This document shows positions 5,572 through 11,648 of a stretch of 11,648 nucleotides of DNA, in pieces. The position numbers and the translations under genes are program-made. The first letter of the stretch is position 1; each line of letters begins with the position of its first letter. The notes below the pieces were generated by a model that ran no database searches, was not told the DNA's origin, and saw nothing but the letters and a program-made list of their open reading frames with translations. This stretch comes from Streptomyces flaveolus (lineage in GTDB: Bacteria; Actinomycetota; Actinomycetes; Streptomycetales; Streptomycetaceae): contig NZ_JNWV01000083.1 in NCBI RefSeq assembly GCF_000716535.1, positions 1 to 11,648 on the forward strand, written 5' to 3'.

Positions 5572-6648
5572 TCACGCATCGGCACCTTGCGCGCCGGGGC
5601 GCTGCTTCTGGGCGTCGACGACGGCCCGCTCCAGCACGGCGGTGCGTTCGAGGACTGTGCCAGGCTTGATGTCATCGACCTGCTTGACCTGGACAGCGCG
5701 GCTGCCGAGATAGGTGTACGTCTTGCGGTCGAAGATCCACTCGGTGCGATCGCCGCTCTGCTGGTCGACATGTGCGAGGGCGATGCCCTCGCGTCCTGCG
5801 GCGTCCTGAGCATGGTCCACCACCACGACCCCGGGGATCTTGGCGGCGGCCCGGTACAGCGCTGCATTCAGCTTCGCCGGTGCGAGCTGCTCCTTGAGCA
5901 GATCGCCGACAGTGGTGAATGCCTGCTGGTCCGGGGAGTTCCCCCGGCCCTTGGTCTCCTCGTAGATCTTCTTCAGCAGGGCGTCCGGGTCGGTGGGCAG
6001 CGTCTTGAGGTAGTCGTAGGAGGGGGCGTTCAAGCTGCGCTCGACGTCGCTGTTGAGGGTGATGCCACCCTTGGGCCGGTAACCGGGCTCGTTCAGCCAA
6101 CCCTGCTTGCCCTCGGGGGAGTTCCAGACCTCACGGATGTGCAGGGGCTCGACCAAGATCTTTGACTTGTCTGCGTCGGTGTGCGAGACGGTGAGGTAGG
6201 AGACCTTGCTCTTGATGTAGATGTACTGGCCCGGACCGGGTTCGGGCGTCTTGCGTGCCGAGGCGGCGGCGGCGATGTGCTCGACGGTGGAGGCGAGCTG
6301 GGCGGTACTGCCGGACTCGATGCGGACGACTGGCGCTTCGACCGGGGACGGGACGGCTGCGGTCTTGCCGCTGCCCCCGGCACCGGCACCGGCACCGGTC
6401 AGCGTGGTGAAGGCGAATGCGCCGGCGAGGGCGGTGGCGGTGACCGGGACACCGATCAACAAGGCACGGCGTGCCGCGCGGCGGGACGGCGCGGGTACGG
6501 GGGCGGTGGGCTGGATCTCGTTCATCAGGTGTTCCTCAAGAAGCAGGTGACGGTCGCGCGACAGGTGTGGGTCTCCCGGCGCTGGCAGCAAACGGGCCAG
6601 TTCCGCGTGGTCCAGCGGCTCCTCATGCCGCGACTTCTTGCGGATCAT
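5572..6648 (-). CDS. CU044_5270-family membrane-anchored protein, partner of the ECF sigma factor
   Basis: A 358-residue protein. Residues 1-58 are hydrophilic and probably cytoplasmic (HAELARLLPAPGDP, DRHLLLEEHLMNEI). Residues 61-86 form one membrane segment (ALLIGVPVTATALAGAFAF), followed by a Gly/Ala linker and a large, presumably extracytoplasmic domain containing PGPGQYIYIKSKVSYLTVSH, REVWNSPEGKQGWLNEPGY, SYDYLKTLPTDPDALLKKIY, IPGVVVVDHAQDAAGREGIA and EWIFDRKTYTYLGSRAVQV. This matches the actinobacterial CU044_5270 family, routinely encoded directly after ECF sigma factors. No HxxxCxxC zinc anti-sigma motif is visible. Its ATG (6648-6646) overlaps the sigma stop as ATGA, with AAGGAGAGG just upstream. 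I infer a sensor or anti-sigma-like role; the biochemical function is unproven. Confidence 0.9.
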   Translation of the reverse strand: MIRKKSRHEEPLDHAELARLLPAPGDPHLSRDRHLLLEEHLMNEIQPTAPVPAPSRRAARRALLIGVPVTATALAGAFAFTTLTGAGAGAGGSGKTAAVPSPVEAPVVRIESGSTAQLASTVEHIAAAASARKTPEPGPGQYIYIKSKVSYLTVSHTDADKSKILVEPLHIREVWNSPEGKQGWLNEPGYRPKGGITLNSDVERSLNAPSYDYLKTLPTDPDALLKKIYEETKGRGNSPDQQAFTTVGDLLKEQLAPAKLNAALYRAAAKIPGVVVVDHAQDAAGREGIALAHVDQQSGDRTEWIFDRKTYTYLGSRAVQVKQVDDIKPGTVLERTAVLERAVVDAQKQRPGAQGADA

Positions 6649-7283
6649 TCGGACCTCTCCTTGTACGACTCATGTGACCGGGCCGCAGAAGTGCGGCCGC
6701 CCTGTACTTGTCCGTTGCGCGGTTGCGGTTCCGTTCGTTTCCTCATTTCTTCGTCGACCAGCTTGGTCAGCCGTGCGCGGGCGCGGGACAGGCGGGAGCG
6801 CACGGTGCCGACCGGGACGCCGAGCACGGCCGCCGTCTCCGCGTAGCTGAGCCCGGACCACACACAGAGTGTGAAGACCTCGCGCTCGCTCCGGCTCAGC
6901 TTCTTCAGCACCCGCTGGGCGGCTGCCAGCTGGTCGGCAGCCGCTATGCGGCCGACGAGCTCGTCGGCGAAGTCCCGGACCGTTTCCTTGGCCGGCACGC
7001 GCTCCAGGGCGCGCTGGTGGCGGCGCGCGGCGCGGGTGGTGTTGCGCAATACGTTCACGGCGATGCCCATCAGCCAGGGGCGCGGGCTGTCGCCCTCGTC
7101 CCGCAGCTTGACGCGCAGCCGCCACGCCTCCAAGAAGGTCAGCGAGACAATGTCCTCGGCGACGGCCCAGTCCCCGGTCACGCGCACCGCGTGCCGGTGG
7201 ACCAGCCTGGCGTGGTCACGGAAGAGCTCGCGGAACGCCTCGGGGTCGCCTGCCCGTATCCGGGTGTGCAATGAGTAGTCCAC
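6645..7283 (-). CDS. ECF-type RNA polymerase sigma factor
   Basis: From the GTG at 7283-7281 the protein has 212 residues. Region 2 spans roughly residues 10-85 (RIRAGDPEAFRELFRDHARL, VAEDIVSLTFLEAWRL, SPRPWLMGIAVNVLRNTTRA). Region 4 spans about 123-172 (VLKKLSRSEREVFTLCVWSG), with a helix-turn-helix in LSYAETAAVLGVPVGTVRSR. It would direct RNA polymerase to a dedicated promoter set. The start is uncertain: GTG 7283 has AAGG at a 6-nt spacing and gives a typical N-terminus, whereas an in-frame ATG at 7346-7344 with GGAG 4 nt upstream would add 21 residues of less protein-like sequence. It overlaps the CU044_5270-type gene by 4 bp (ATGA), implying translational coupling. The C-terminal tail after about residue 185 is polar and variable. 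Confidence 0.93.
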   Translation of the reverse strand: MDYSLHTRIRAGDPEAFRELFRDHARLVHRHAVRVTGDWAVAEDIVSLTFLEAWRLRVKLRDEGDSPRPWLMGIAVNVLRNTTRAARRHQRALERVPAKETVRDFADELVGRIAAADQLAAAQRVLKKLSRSEREVFTLCVWSGLSYAETAAVLGVPVGTVRSRLSRARARLTKLVDEEMRKRTEPQPRNGQVQGGRTSAARSHESYKERSE

Positions 7284-7469
7284 GTCCAACCTTGTCCGCG
7301 CGGCAGGACAGGTTCCTGTGGCGTGCGTCACACGGTCAGCAGACATGGGGCTCCGTGGCCGGCTCGCGCTTCGCGTCCGCCCTCTCGGTGGGCTGAGCGG
7401 CATCTCGAGCCGGCAGCGAGTACGGGGCGGCACGGCAGTTGAGCACCGGGCAGGTGGTGTCGGCGGTGT

Positions 7470-7884
7470 TCACGAGTGGGCTGACGTGCGGCGACAAGAG
7501 GCTTCGAACTCCGTTCGCCGTGCGTGGTTGGCGATGCGCCGGCTGCGTCGGAGCGGTTCGACAGGAAGATGTCAGTGAACGTGTCCGCGCCGCAGGAGAG
7601 CGACATGGTGGCTGTCGCAACGGTGCCGTGGACGTCGATGGTGTCGATGTGGCAGGTGCGGGTCGGTTCTTCCGAGGCCGGCCGGCCCCGGAAGAGGGCG
7701 TAGTACTCATCCAGGTGCCAGGAGATGAACGCGCCGTCTCGGATCTTTTCGACGTGGGCGGTGGGAAGCAACGTCGCGAATGGACGGGACCGCCAGTGGC
7801 GTGTCCGCGGACGTAGGTGCGGAGCGGTTCGAGTGCGGCGTCCTCGACGGCGGGGACCGTGGCGGCGAGGGTGACGTCGGCCTC
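7470..7884 (-). pseudogene. NTF2/SnoaL-like (lumazine-binding type) protein, start lost and frameshifted
   Basis: Three minus-strand frames rebuild a protein of about 138 codons, a normal NTF2-like length. Frame one gives ADVTLAATVPAVEDAALEPL and RTYVRGHATG. After about 7780 frame two gives LPTAHVEKIRDGAFISWHLD, EYYALFRGRPASEEPTRTCH, IDTIDVHGTVATATMSLSCG and ADTFTDIFL. After about 7543 frame three gives RIANHARR, the degraded equivalent of the family's terminal 'WRIxNKxYxR' strand, ending at TGA 7472-7470. At the expected start the codon is GAG (7884-7882), with GGAGA 4 nt upstream, so the initiation codon appears mutated. Such proteins form cone-shaped ligand-binding or enzymatic barrels; the ligand here is unknown. 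Confidence 0.7.
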
Positions 7885-8246
7885 AGGTTCTCCACCACCG
7901 GCAACTGCTCGCCGAGCGCGCCGCCACCTCGCCCTGGCTCTTCGCGGCCGCCGCCGTGCCCCCGTCTGGACGACCGGATCGTGACCGCCGCCGTCTCCAC
8001 CCACTGCCTGGACCTCAGCGGGCCGAGGACGACACGCGGCCTGGGGCCCGGCTGCACGTCTCGACACCGCCCCGCTGGTCGCCGGTCAGACGGGCGGCGA
8101 AGGCATCCCTCCAATGGACGGCCTCGCCATGCAGCGGCACAGTGGCTCGCTTACGTTCTGCCCGAGGCCGCCGCCGCTCCTTCGCGCCGCGGCTCGGTTC
8201 AGCGTCCTTCACGACACGACGTCCGCCGCTAGCGAGGAGTCCCAGC
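7885..8246. other. Region between the NTF2-like remnant and the DUF4331 gene
   Basis: Several overlapping open frames cross this GC-rich interval without start support. Short plus-strand pieces look protein-like in alternating frames (RQLLAERAATSPWLFAAAA, then DDRIVTAAVSTHCLDL), hinting at another decayed gene read toward DUF4331, but I cannot assign a family. No clear promoter was found for the DUF4331 gene. Confidence 0.35.
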
Positions 8247-9281
8247 ATGTCCCATCACCTGGATTCGCCCGCGGCCCGGGCCGATGCCCGGCTGAACATC
8301 TCCGACGTGTACGTGTTCCGCGGGGAACGCGGCACCGTTTTCGTGATGAACGTGTGCACCGACTCCGCAGGTCCGGACGCGCCGAAGGGCTTCCATCCAG
8401 AGGCCCGGTACGAATTCAAGATCGACAGTACCGGTGACGCCATCGAGGATCTCTCCTACCGCTTCAGCTTCGGAGAGGCCGACGCGAGCGGGTCGCAATC
8501 GGTCGAACTGCGAAGGCTCGAGGACACGCAGGCGCGTGACGACGGCGCCGACGGCGCCGTGCTCCTGACCGGAACGACGGGGCAGACACTCGACCCCGAC
8601 GCAGGGCTGCGGGTGTGGACGGGCCGAGCGGGGGATCCGTTCTGGATGAATCCGGGCGTAGTGGAGGCGGTCGGCCAGGCGTTCCAGCACGGTACCGATG
8701 TTGATGTCCCGGTTCCGAGCGATTCGCCGGTGAGCAGTCTGTTTTCCGGACAGAAAGTGCGCTCGATCGTACTTGAAGTGCCGGACAGCGATCTGCTGCC
8801 CTTCACCCACGGCAAGGACGTCGGCGTGTGGGCGGTCACGGCGCTGGCCACGGATGCAGGGGGATGGCACCGCATCAACAAATGCGGGCTGCCGATGGTT
8901 TCGCCGATCTTCGCGCAGTTCGACGACGAGCTCGCGGAGCGGCTGAACCAGACGGCCCCCGCCGATGACGCCCGTGCCTTGAGCCAGGAGATCGCCGGGC
9001 GTGTCGCAGCGGTCGTCGGAGCCCGCGGCACCACGACCGATCCGCAGGCCTACGGCCAGCAGATCGCCGAACGTATTTTCCCGAACGTCCTGCCTTATAC
9101 GATCGGCACCCCCGCGGTGTTCGGGTTCGCGCGATTCAACGGCCGAGCGCTTACCGACAACGCTGGCGAGGTCATGTTCTCGCTCACCACCAACAGTGCA
9201 CTGAGCATCAGTCTCGGCAAGGAAGCCGTCGATGCCCCCGCCACCCCCTTCTTCCCGTACGTGGCACCGGCCGCCTCCTGA
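8247..9281 (+). CDS. DUF4331 domain-containing protein
   Basis: A 344-residue protein beginning MSHHLDSPAARADARLNISD, followed by VYVFRG. This SHHxDSP...D(V/T)YxF opening is characteristic of DUF4331. Later blocks are FHPEARYEFKIDSTGDAIED, GDPFWMNPGVVEAV, KDVGVWAVTAL, INKCGLPMVSPIFAQ, RIFPNVLPYTIGTPAVFGF and GRALTDNAGEVMFSLTTNSA, the last being the usual DUF4331 C-terminal 'GR.LTDN.xDVMFSLxTN' region. No signal peptide or membrane segment is visible. The start at ATG 8247 is set by GAGGAG (8234-8239), 7 nt upstream; the same frame is open further upstream but without motifs. It appears monocistronic. The molecular function of the family is unknown. The gene is intact, unlike most of its neighbours. 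Confidence 0.92.
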   Translation: MSHHLDSPAARADARLNISDVYVFRGERGTVFVMNVCTDSAGPDAPKGFHPEARYEFKIDSTGDAIEDLSYRFSFGEADASGSQSVELRRLEDTQARDDGADGAVLLTGTTGQTLDPDAGLRVWTGRAGDPFWMNPGVVEAVGQAFQHGTDVDVPVPSDSPVSSLFSGQKVRSIVLEVPDSDLLPFTHGKDVGVWAVTALATDAGGWHRINKCGLPMVSPIFAQFDDELAERLNQTAPADDARALSQEIAGRVAAVVGARGTTTDPQAYGQQIAERIFPNVLPYTIGTPAVFGFARFNGRALTDNAGEVMFSLTTNSALSISLGKEAVDAPATPFFPYVAPAAS

Positions 9282-9326
9282 CGACCAGAATCGCACTGTC
9301 GGTGTCGGTGACCGCACCCAACGGAC

Positions 9327-9342
9327 CACCCCGGATGGGGTG
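9327..9342 (+). terminator. Hairpin, likely terminator of the DUF4331 gene
   Basis: CACCCC (9327-9332), loop GGAT, GGGGTG (9337-9342), 46 bp after the TGA. The stem is short (6 bp) but all G/C apart from one pair. Confidence 0.5.
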
Positions 9343-9578
9343 TGCGCACCGCCCACGGCAGCCAGGACCGCACCGCGGCCGGGAAGCCGGCCACTGACCC
9401 CGGCAGGGCGGCGCCCGAGCGGACACCGTGCTCACCGCCCCCAGGGCCGGGGTACCGCTGCTGCTGGAGCGGGCCGGCGATGGCAGCCCAGGACGGCCCC
9501 GGTCACCTCGTCGGAAGGACGAGTCGCTGGCGCATCCGACGACCGGCCCGGTCACGGCCGAAGCAGTGTGCCGGGCTT

Positions 9579-9596
9579 TCACCCGCTTTCGGGTGA
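9579..9596. repeat. Short hairpin (terminator-like)
   Basis: TCACCCG (9579-9585), loop CTTT, CGGGTGA (9590-9596): a perfect 7-bp stem in otherwise featureless DNA. It is symmetrical, so the strand is unknown. Confidence 0.4.
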
Positions 9597-9854
9597 GTGC
9601 GCTCGGCGCGGTGGGATGGCGCGGCCCGGCGATGTGTTGTCGGAGGCCGGTTGTTCCAAGGATGGGCTGCGTCCGGGCGTAGGAGCGCGGTGCGCACCAT
9701 CGCAGCCCGCCCGCCTGGTGCCAGTGCACCCGGCCCGCCCGCACATGCGGGGGCGTCCGTCACTGTCCAGGCGCGGTTTCGCTCCAGGTGTGAGGGCAGG
9801 GCGCTCACGGCCCGGAGCGCATTCCCCCTCCACGTCGACTGCGTGTTGCAAGAA

Positions 9855-9884
9855 TTGACCTCATCGAACATACTTGATTAGGCA
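9855..9884 (+). promoter_or_regulatory. Candidate promoter of the decayed secreted-protein copy
   Basis: TTGACC (9855-9860), an 18-bp spacer and TAGGCA (9879-9884) fit a Streptomyces vegetative-type promoter. The same spacing and the TTGAT end of the spacer recur upstream of the intact paralogue (612-641). Confidence 0.45.
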
Positions 9885-9959
9885 AGTAAAGAGATTGCTG
9901 GAGGCCTGAGGGGGCATCAGCGACGCCGCCACTGGACAGGCCTCTGAAGGAGCACACAC

Positions 9960-10265
9960 ATGACCACGCTGAGGAACAGGCGTCTCGCTGGTCCCGGCGT
10001 CGCTCTTCCGGCAGTGCCGCTGGCGGGCGGGGGACTTGCTCACCCCGCCGCAGCCGCCAACTCCCCTGAGGCCAGGCCAACTTCCACACCGGCGCCCGTG
10101 GAAGCGTTCACCGAAGGGACACAGGTGGCCGTCCGGCGAACGGAAGCCCTGGGACGCGCCGGGTGACGGTCGCGGCGGTGACCTTCACCCGGAGGCCGGC
10201 GAAGTCGGCCGGTGGCCGTGACCAACGTGGCCCGGGGGGCCACCACTATCAGGCTGCCTACCTGA
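9960..10265 (+). pseudogene. Decayed paralogue of the small secreted protein at 723
   Basis: The start context AAGGAG, 7 nt, ATGACCA is shared with the gene at 723, and the N-terminus aligns (MTTLRNRRLAGPGVALPAVP versus MTSLRIKRLTGAGVAVSAAL), as does GLAHPAAA with VLAQPAAA. After the signal peptide one base is missing near 10063. In the compensating frame CTCCCC is followed by TGA where the intact gene has TGG (LPWGQANFYTGA), and GQANFHTGA follows. Beyond this the sequence diverges, although TTIR and a stop at 10263-10265 may correspond to the end of the intact gene. The open frame runs to 10166 only as unrelated residues. It carries a signal-peptide-like start but no mature domain, so it is probably not functional. 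Confidence 0.75.
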
Positions 10266-10292
10266 CCCGGTCAGAACGTGAGAAACCGACAC

Positions 10293-10301
10293 TGATATGT
10301 A
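10293..10301 (+). promoter_or_regulatory. Candidate extended -10 promoter, possibly leaderless, for the aldo/keto reductase gene
   Basis: TGATATGTA contains an extended -10 (TG, one base, TATGTA at 10296-10301). Transcription starting 6-7 nt later would begin at the ATG itself (10308). There is no convincing Shine-Dalgarno sequence or -35 box. The inverted repeat GATCA/TGATC at 10304-10308 and 10313-10317 spans the start codon. Confidence 0.4.
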
Positions 10302-10307
10302 TGGATC

Positions 10308-11252
10308 ATGACTGATCATCGCAACCTTGGTTCGACCAACCTCCAAGTTCACCCCCTCTGCCTGGGTGGCAACGTCTTCGGCTGGAGCGCCGACGAGAAC
10401 GAGTCCTTCGCCGTACTCGACGCCTACGCCACGGCGGGCGGCAATTTCATCGACACCTCTGACGCGTACTCGTCCTGGGCCCCCGGCCACAAGGGCGGCG
10501 AGTCCGAGACCGTCATTGGCCGGTGGATGGCCGCGCGTGGGAACCGCTCCGACGTGGTCATAGCCACCAAGGGTGGTCTGCACCCCGAGTTGAGGGGCCT
10601 GGCCTCGGCGACCATCAAGGCCGCTGTAGAGGGGTCATTGCGCCGGCTCCGCACGGACTACATCGACTTGTACTACACACACGCGGACGACAGGTCCGTG
10701 CCAGTCGAGGAAATCATCACCGCGCTTGACGGGCTGGTGAAGGAGGGCAAGGTCCGGGCGATCGCGGCCTCCAACATCAGTCCAGAGCGACTGACTGCCT
10801 CCCTCGCCTTCTCCGAGCGTGAAGGCCTCGCCCGCTACGTGGCGCTCCAGCCCCACTACAACCTCGTTTCCCGCGACACCTACGAGGGCGAACTACAGGA
10901 CGTCGCCGCTCGTAACGACCTGGCCGCCGTGCCGTACTTCGCACTCGCCTCGGGATTCCTCACCGGCAAGTACCGGCACAACAGCGCAGTCGACAGCGTT
11001 CGCGCAGAGGGAGCCGCGAAGCACCTGGAAGGCGAGCGGGGCCCCAAGGTGCTCGCCGCACTCGACCACATCGCCCAGGTGCACGAGGCCGAGATCGCAA
11101 CGGTGGCACTCGCCTGGCTGGCTGCCAGGCCGACAGTGACCGCTCCCATCGCATCCGCGCGCACCGTCGAACAGCTCCCCGCTCTGCTGGCACTCACCGA
11201 CCTGCGCCTGACGGACAACGAGATCGCGCAGCTCGACGCGGCCTCCGCCTGA
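10308..11252 (+). CDS. Aldo/keto reductase
   Basis: A 314-residue cytoplasmic NADPH-dependent oxidoreductase with a TIM-barrel fold. The catalytic tetrad is visible: D49 and Y54 in GGNFIDTSDAYSSW, K88 in VVIATKGGL, and H125 in DYIDLYYTHADD. Other family marks are LGSTNLQVHPLCLGGNVFGW near the start, GKVRAIAASNISPERL, ALQPHYNLVSRD, and the C-terminal cofactor region TVTAPIASARTVEQL. Length and start are normal for the bacterial 'YghZ/Tas-like' type that reduces aldehydes and ketones; the substrate is unknown. The ATG lacks an obvious ribosome site, and a promoter-like -10 lies just upstream, so leaderless translation is plausible. No partner gene is adjacent: it follows the decayed secreted-protein copy and precedes an insertion-sequence end. 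Confidence 0.95.
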   Translation: MTDHRNLGSTNLQVHPLCLGGNVFGWSADENESFAVLDAYATAGGNFIDTSDAYSSWAPGHKGGESETVIGRWMAARGNRSDVVIATKGGLHPELRGLASATIKAAVEGSLRRLRTDYIDLYYTHADDRSVPVEEIITALDGLVKEGKVRAIAASNISPERLTASLAFSEREGLARYVALQPHYNLVSRDTYEGELQDVAARNDLAAVPYFALASGFLTGKYRHNSAVDSVRAEGAAKHLEGERGPKVLAALDHIAQVHEAEIATVALAWLAARPTVTAPIASARTVEQLPALLALTDLRLTDNEIAQLDAASA

Positions 11253-11253
11253 A

Positions 11254-11273
11254 CGGGCGCCTCACCCTGCCCG
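11254..11273 (+). terminator. Weak hairpin after the aldo/keto reductase
   Basis: CGGGC (11254-11258) and GCCCG (11269-11273) with a 10-nt loop, 2 nt after the stop codon. The short stem makes this tentative. Confidence 0.35.
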
Positions 11274-11360
11274 CATCCGCACCGGACGACGTCCCGTGAC
11301 ACACCGCCGCGCGGCAGTCGCCACGCGCTCCCTGACCCACTACGACCCGCTCGGCGAGGT

Positions 11361-11549
11361 GTGCCAGAACTTCGGAGGGCCGAAGCCTCACCGGGGCAGC
11401 GGCCCAAGGATGCCGCGGAGGCAAGGGCAAAGGCTGAGGCGAAGACGGATGCGGCAGCGGTCGGTGCGAAGGTGGAGCGAGATCTCCCCGCGCTGAACAG
11501 GCAGGCCGTGTCGGCCCCGAAGAGCAAGACGCGGGTCTGTCAAACGATT
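11361..11549 (+). pseudogene. Ala/Lys/Glu-rich coding-like remnant cut by an ISL3-type element
   Basis: One frame encodes RPKDAAEARAKAEAKTDAAA and VGAKVERDLPALNRQAVSAP, a charged, probably helical segment with G/C-biased third positions. It runs into the end of the ISL3-type element near 11550 and so has no natural terminus. No supported start is visible; the 250 bases before it change frame and lack recognisable motifs. The family is unknown and chance openness is possible. Confidence 0.3.
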
Positions 11550-11648
11550 GGGTCTGTTCCGTAGTCGGTGGTGACGGCGGGTGTGGTCAGCCCAGGAGGA
11601 TGCGGTGGCGGAGGAGGGGGAAGCTCGCGCGGCCGTACATCTGGCGCT
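11550..11648 (-). mobile_element. ISL3-family insertion sequence, 3' end only
   Basis: The transposase C-terminus is followed by about 37 bp ending at GGGTCTGTTCCG (11550-11561), the probable terminal inverted repeat. The other end is outside the window, so the repeat and target duplication cannot be checked. Confidence 0.6.
11587..11648 (-). CDS. ISL3-family transposase, C-terminal end (runs off the right edge)
   Basis: The minus strand encodes RQMYGRASFPLLRHRILLG and a stop at 11589-11587. This is the characteristic tail of Streptomyces ISL3-family transposases (usually 'EGHVNRIKMLKRQMYGRASFxLLRxRxLL'). The catalytic DDE domain and start lie beyond the window, so intactness is unknown. The direction of reading is toward the aldo/keto reductase. 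Confidence 0.85.
   Translation of the reverse strand, partial: RQMYGRASFPLLRHRILLG

Larger units (their letters stand above)
9282..9959. other. Long intergenic stretch, no recognisable gene
   Basis: Six frames are open in places, as expected at this GC content, but none combines a ribosome site, a start and protein-like sequence. It holds two hairpins (9327-9342 and 9579-9596) and, at the right end, the AT-richer promoter region of the decayed secreted-protein copy. It may be the eroded remains of one or more genes. Confidence 0.5.

Noticed and set aside
7336..7473. Small minus-strand frame from GTG 7473 encoding a peptide with two cysteines (TTCPVLNCRAAPYSLPARD)
   Set aside because: Third positions look coding, but there is no ribosome site and it overlaps the end of the NTF2-like remnant. 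It is possibly part of that gene's downstream remains.
8229..9356. Minus-strand frame of 375 codons across the DUF4331 gene
   Set aside because: It is antisense to a well-supported gene with a ribosome site and family motifs. The peptide has no recognisable domain.
9208..9744. Minus-strand 178-codon frame and several plus-strand frames between DUF4331 and the secreted-protein copy
   Set aside because: None has a start signal or protein-like sequence; the frames overlap one another, as random GC-rich DNA does.
1..11648. CRISPR array, tRNA, rRNA, toxin-antitoxin, defence system or biosynthetic cluster
   Set aside because: I saw no regularly spaced repeats, no cloverleaf-like sequences, and no genes of these types. 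The single ABM-like and aldo/keto reductase genes are not enough to propose a pathway.

Overview
High-GC actinomycete DNA, almost certainly Streptomyces or a close relative: strong G/C third-codon bias, GGAGG-type ribosome sites, C/G-rich hairpin terminators without T-tracts, and families typical of that genus (ECF sigma factor with a CU044_5270 partner, DUF4331, ISAzo13-type and NF041680/IS701-like transposases). The window looks like an accessory, insertion-sequence-rich stretch of chromosome or large plasmid in which a few intact genes sit among many broken ones.

Layout. 1-422: the tail of an IS5-type transposase, joined within about 10 bp to an internal piece of an ISAzo13-type transposase. 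423-592: a coding-like minus-strand scrap I cannot name. 723-1073: an intact small secreted protein with a strong terminator (1114-1153). 1420-2179, minus strand: remnants of a RidA-family gene and an antibiotic-biosynthesis-monooxygenase-like gene, both disabled. 2180-3760: a complete but dead IS701-like/NF041680 element with 17/18 matching inverted repeats and a GTTAG direct repeat. 3766-4671: an IS5-family element cut off before its catalytic Glu and fused to a frameshifted YceI fragment (about 4680-5054). 5055-5538: poorly resolved DNA with one minus-strand coding-like segment.

5539-7283, minus strand: an intact two-gene operon, an ECF sigma factor followed with an ATGA overlap by a membrane-anchored CU044_5270-family protein, closed by a strong hairpin terminator. 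7470-7884, minus: an NTF2/SnoaL-like pseudogene. 8247-9281: intact DUF4331 gene. 9282-9959: no recognisable gene. 9960-10265: a decayed second copy of the small secreted protein, with similar promoter spacing and leader. 10308-11252: intact aldo/keto reductase, possibly leaderless. 11550-11648: one end of an ISL3-family element.

Working together: the only clear functional unit is the sigma factor/CU044_5270 pair, probably a signal-responsive regulator and its membrane partner. The secreted-protein paralogues 9 kb apart share promoter spacing and ribosome site, one alive and one dead. I find no convincing novel defence, RNA or biosynthetic system. The most informative features are nested mobile elements, ribosome-site-occluding inverted repeats in two of them, the transposase/YceI chimera, and the paralogue pair. 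The number of frameshifts is high enough that assembly error should be excluded before decay is accepted.
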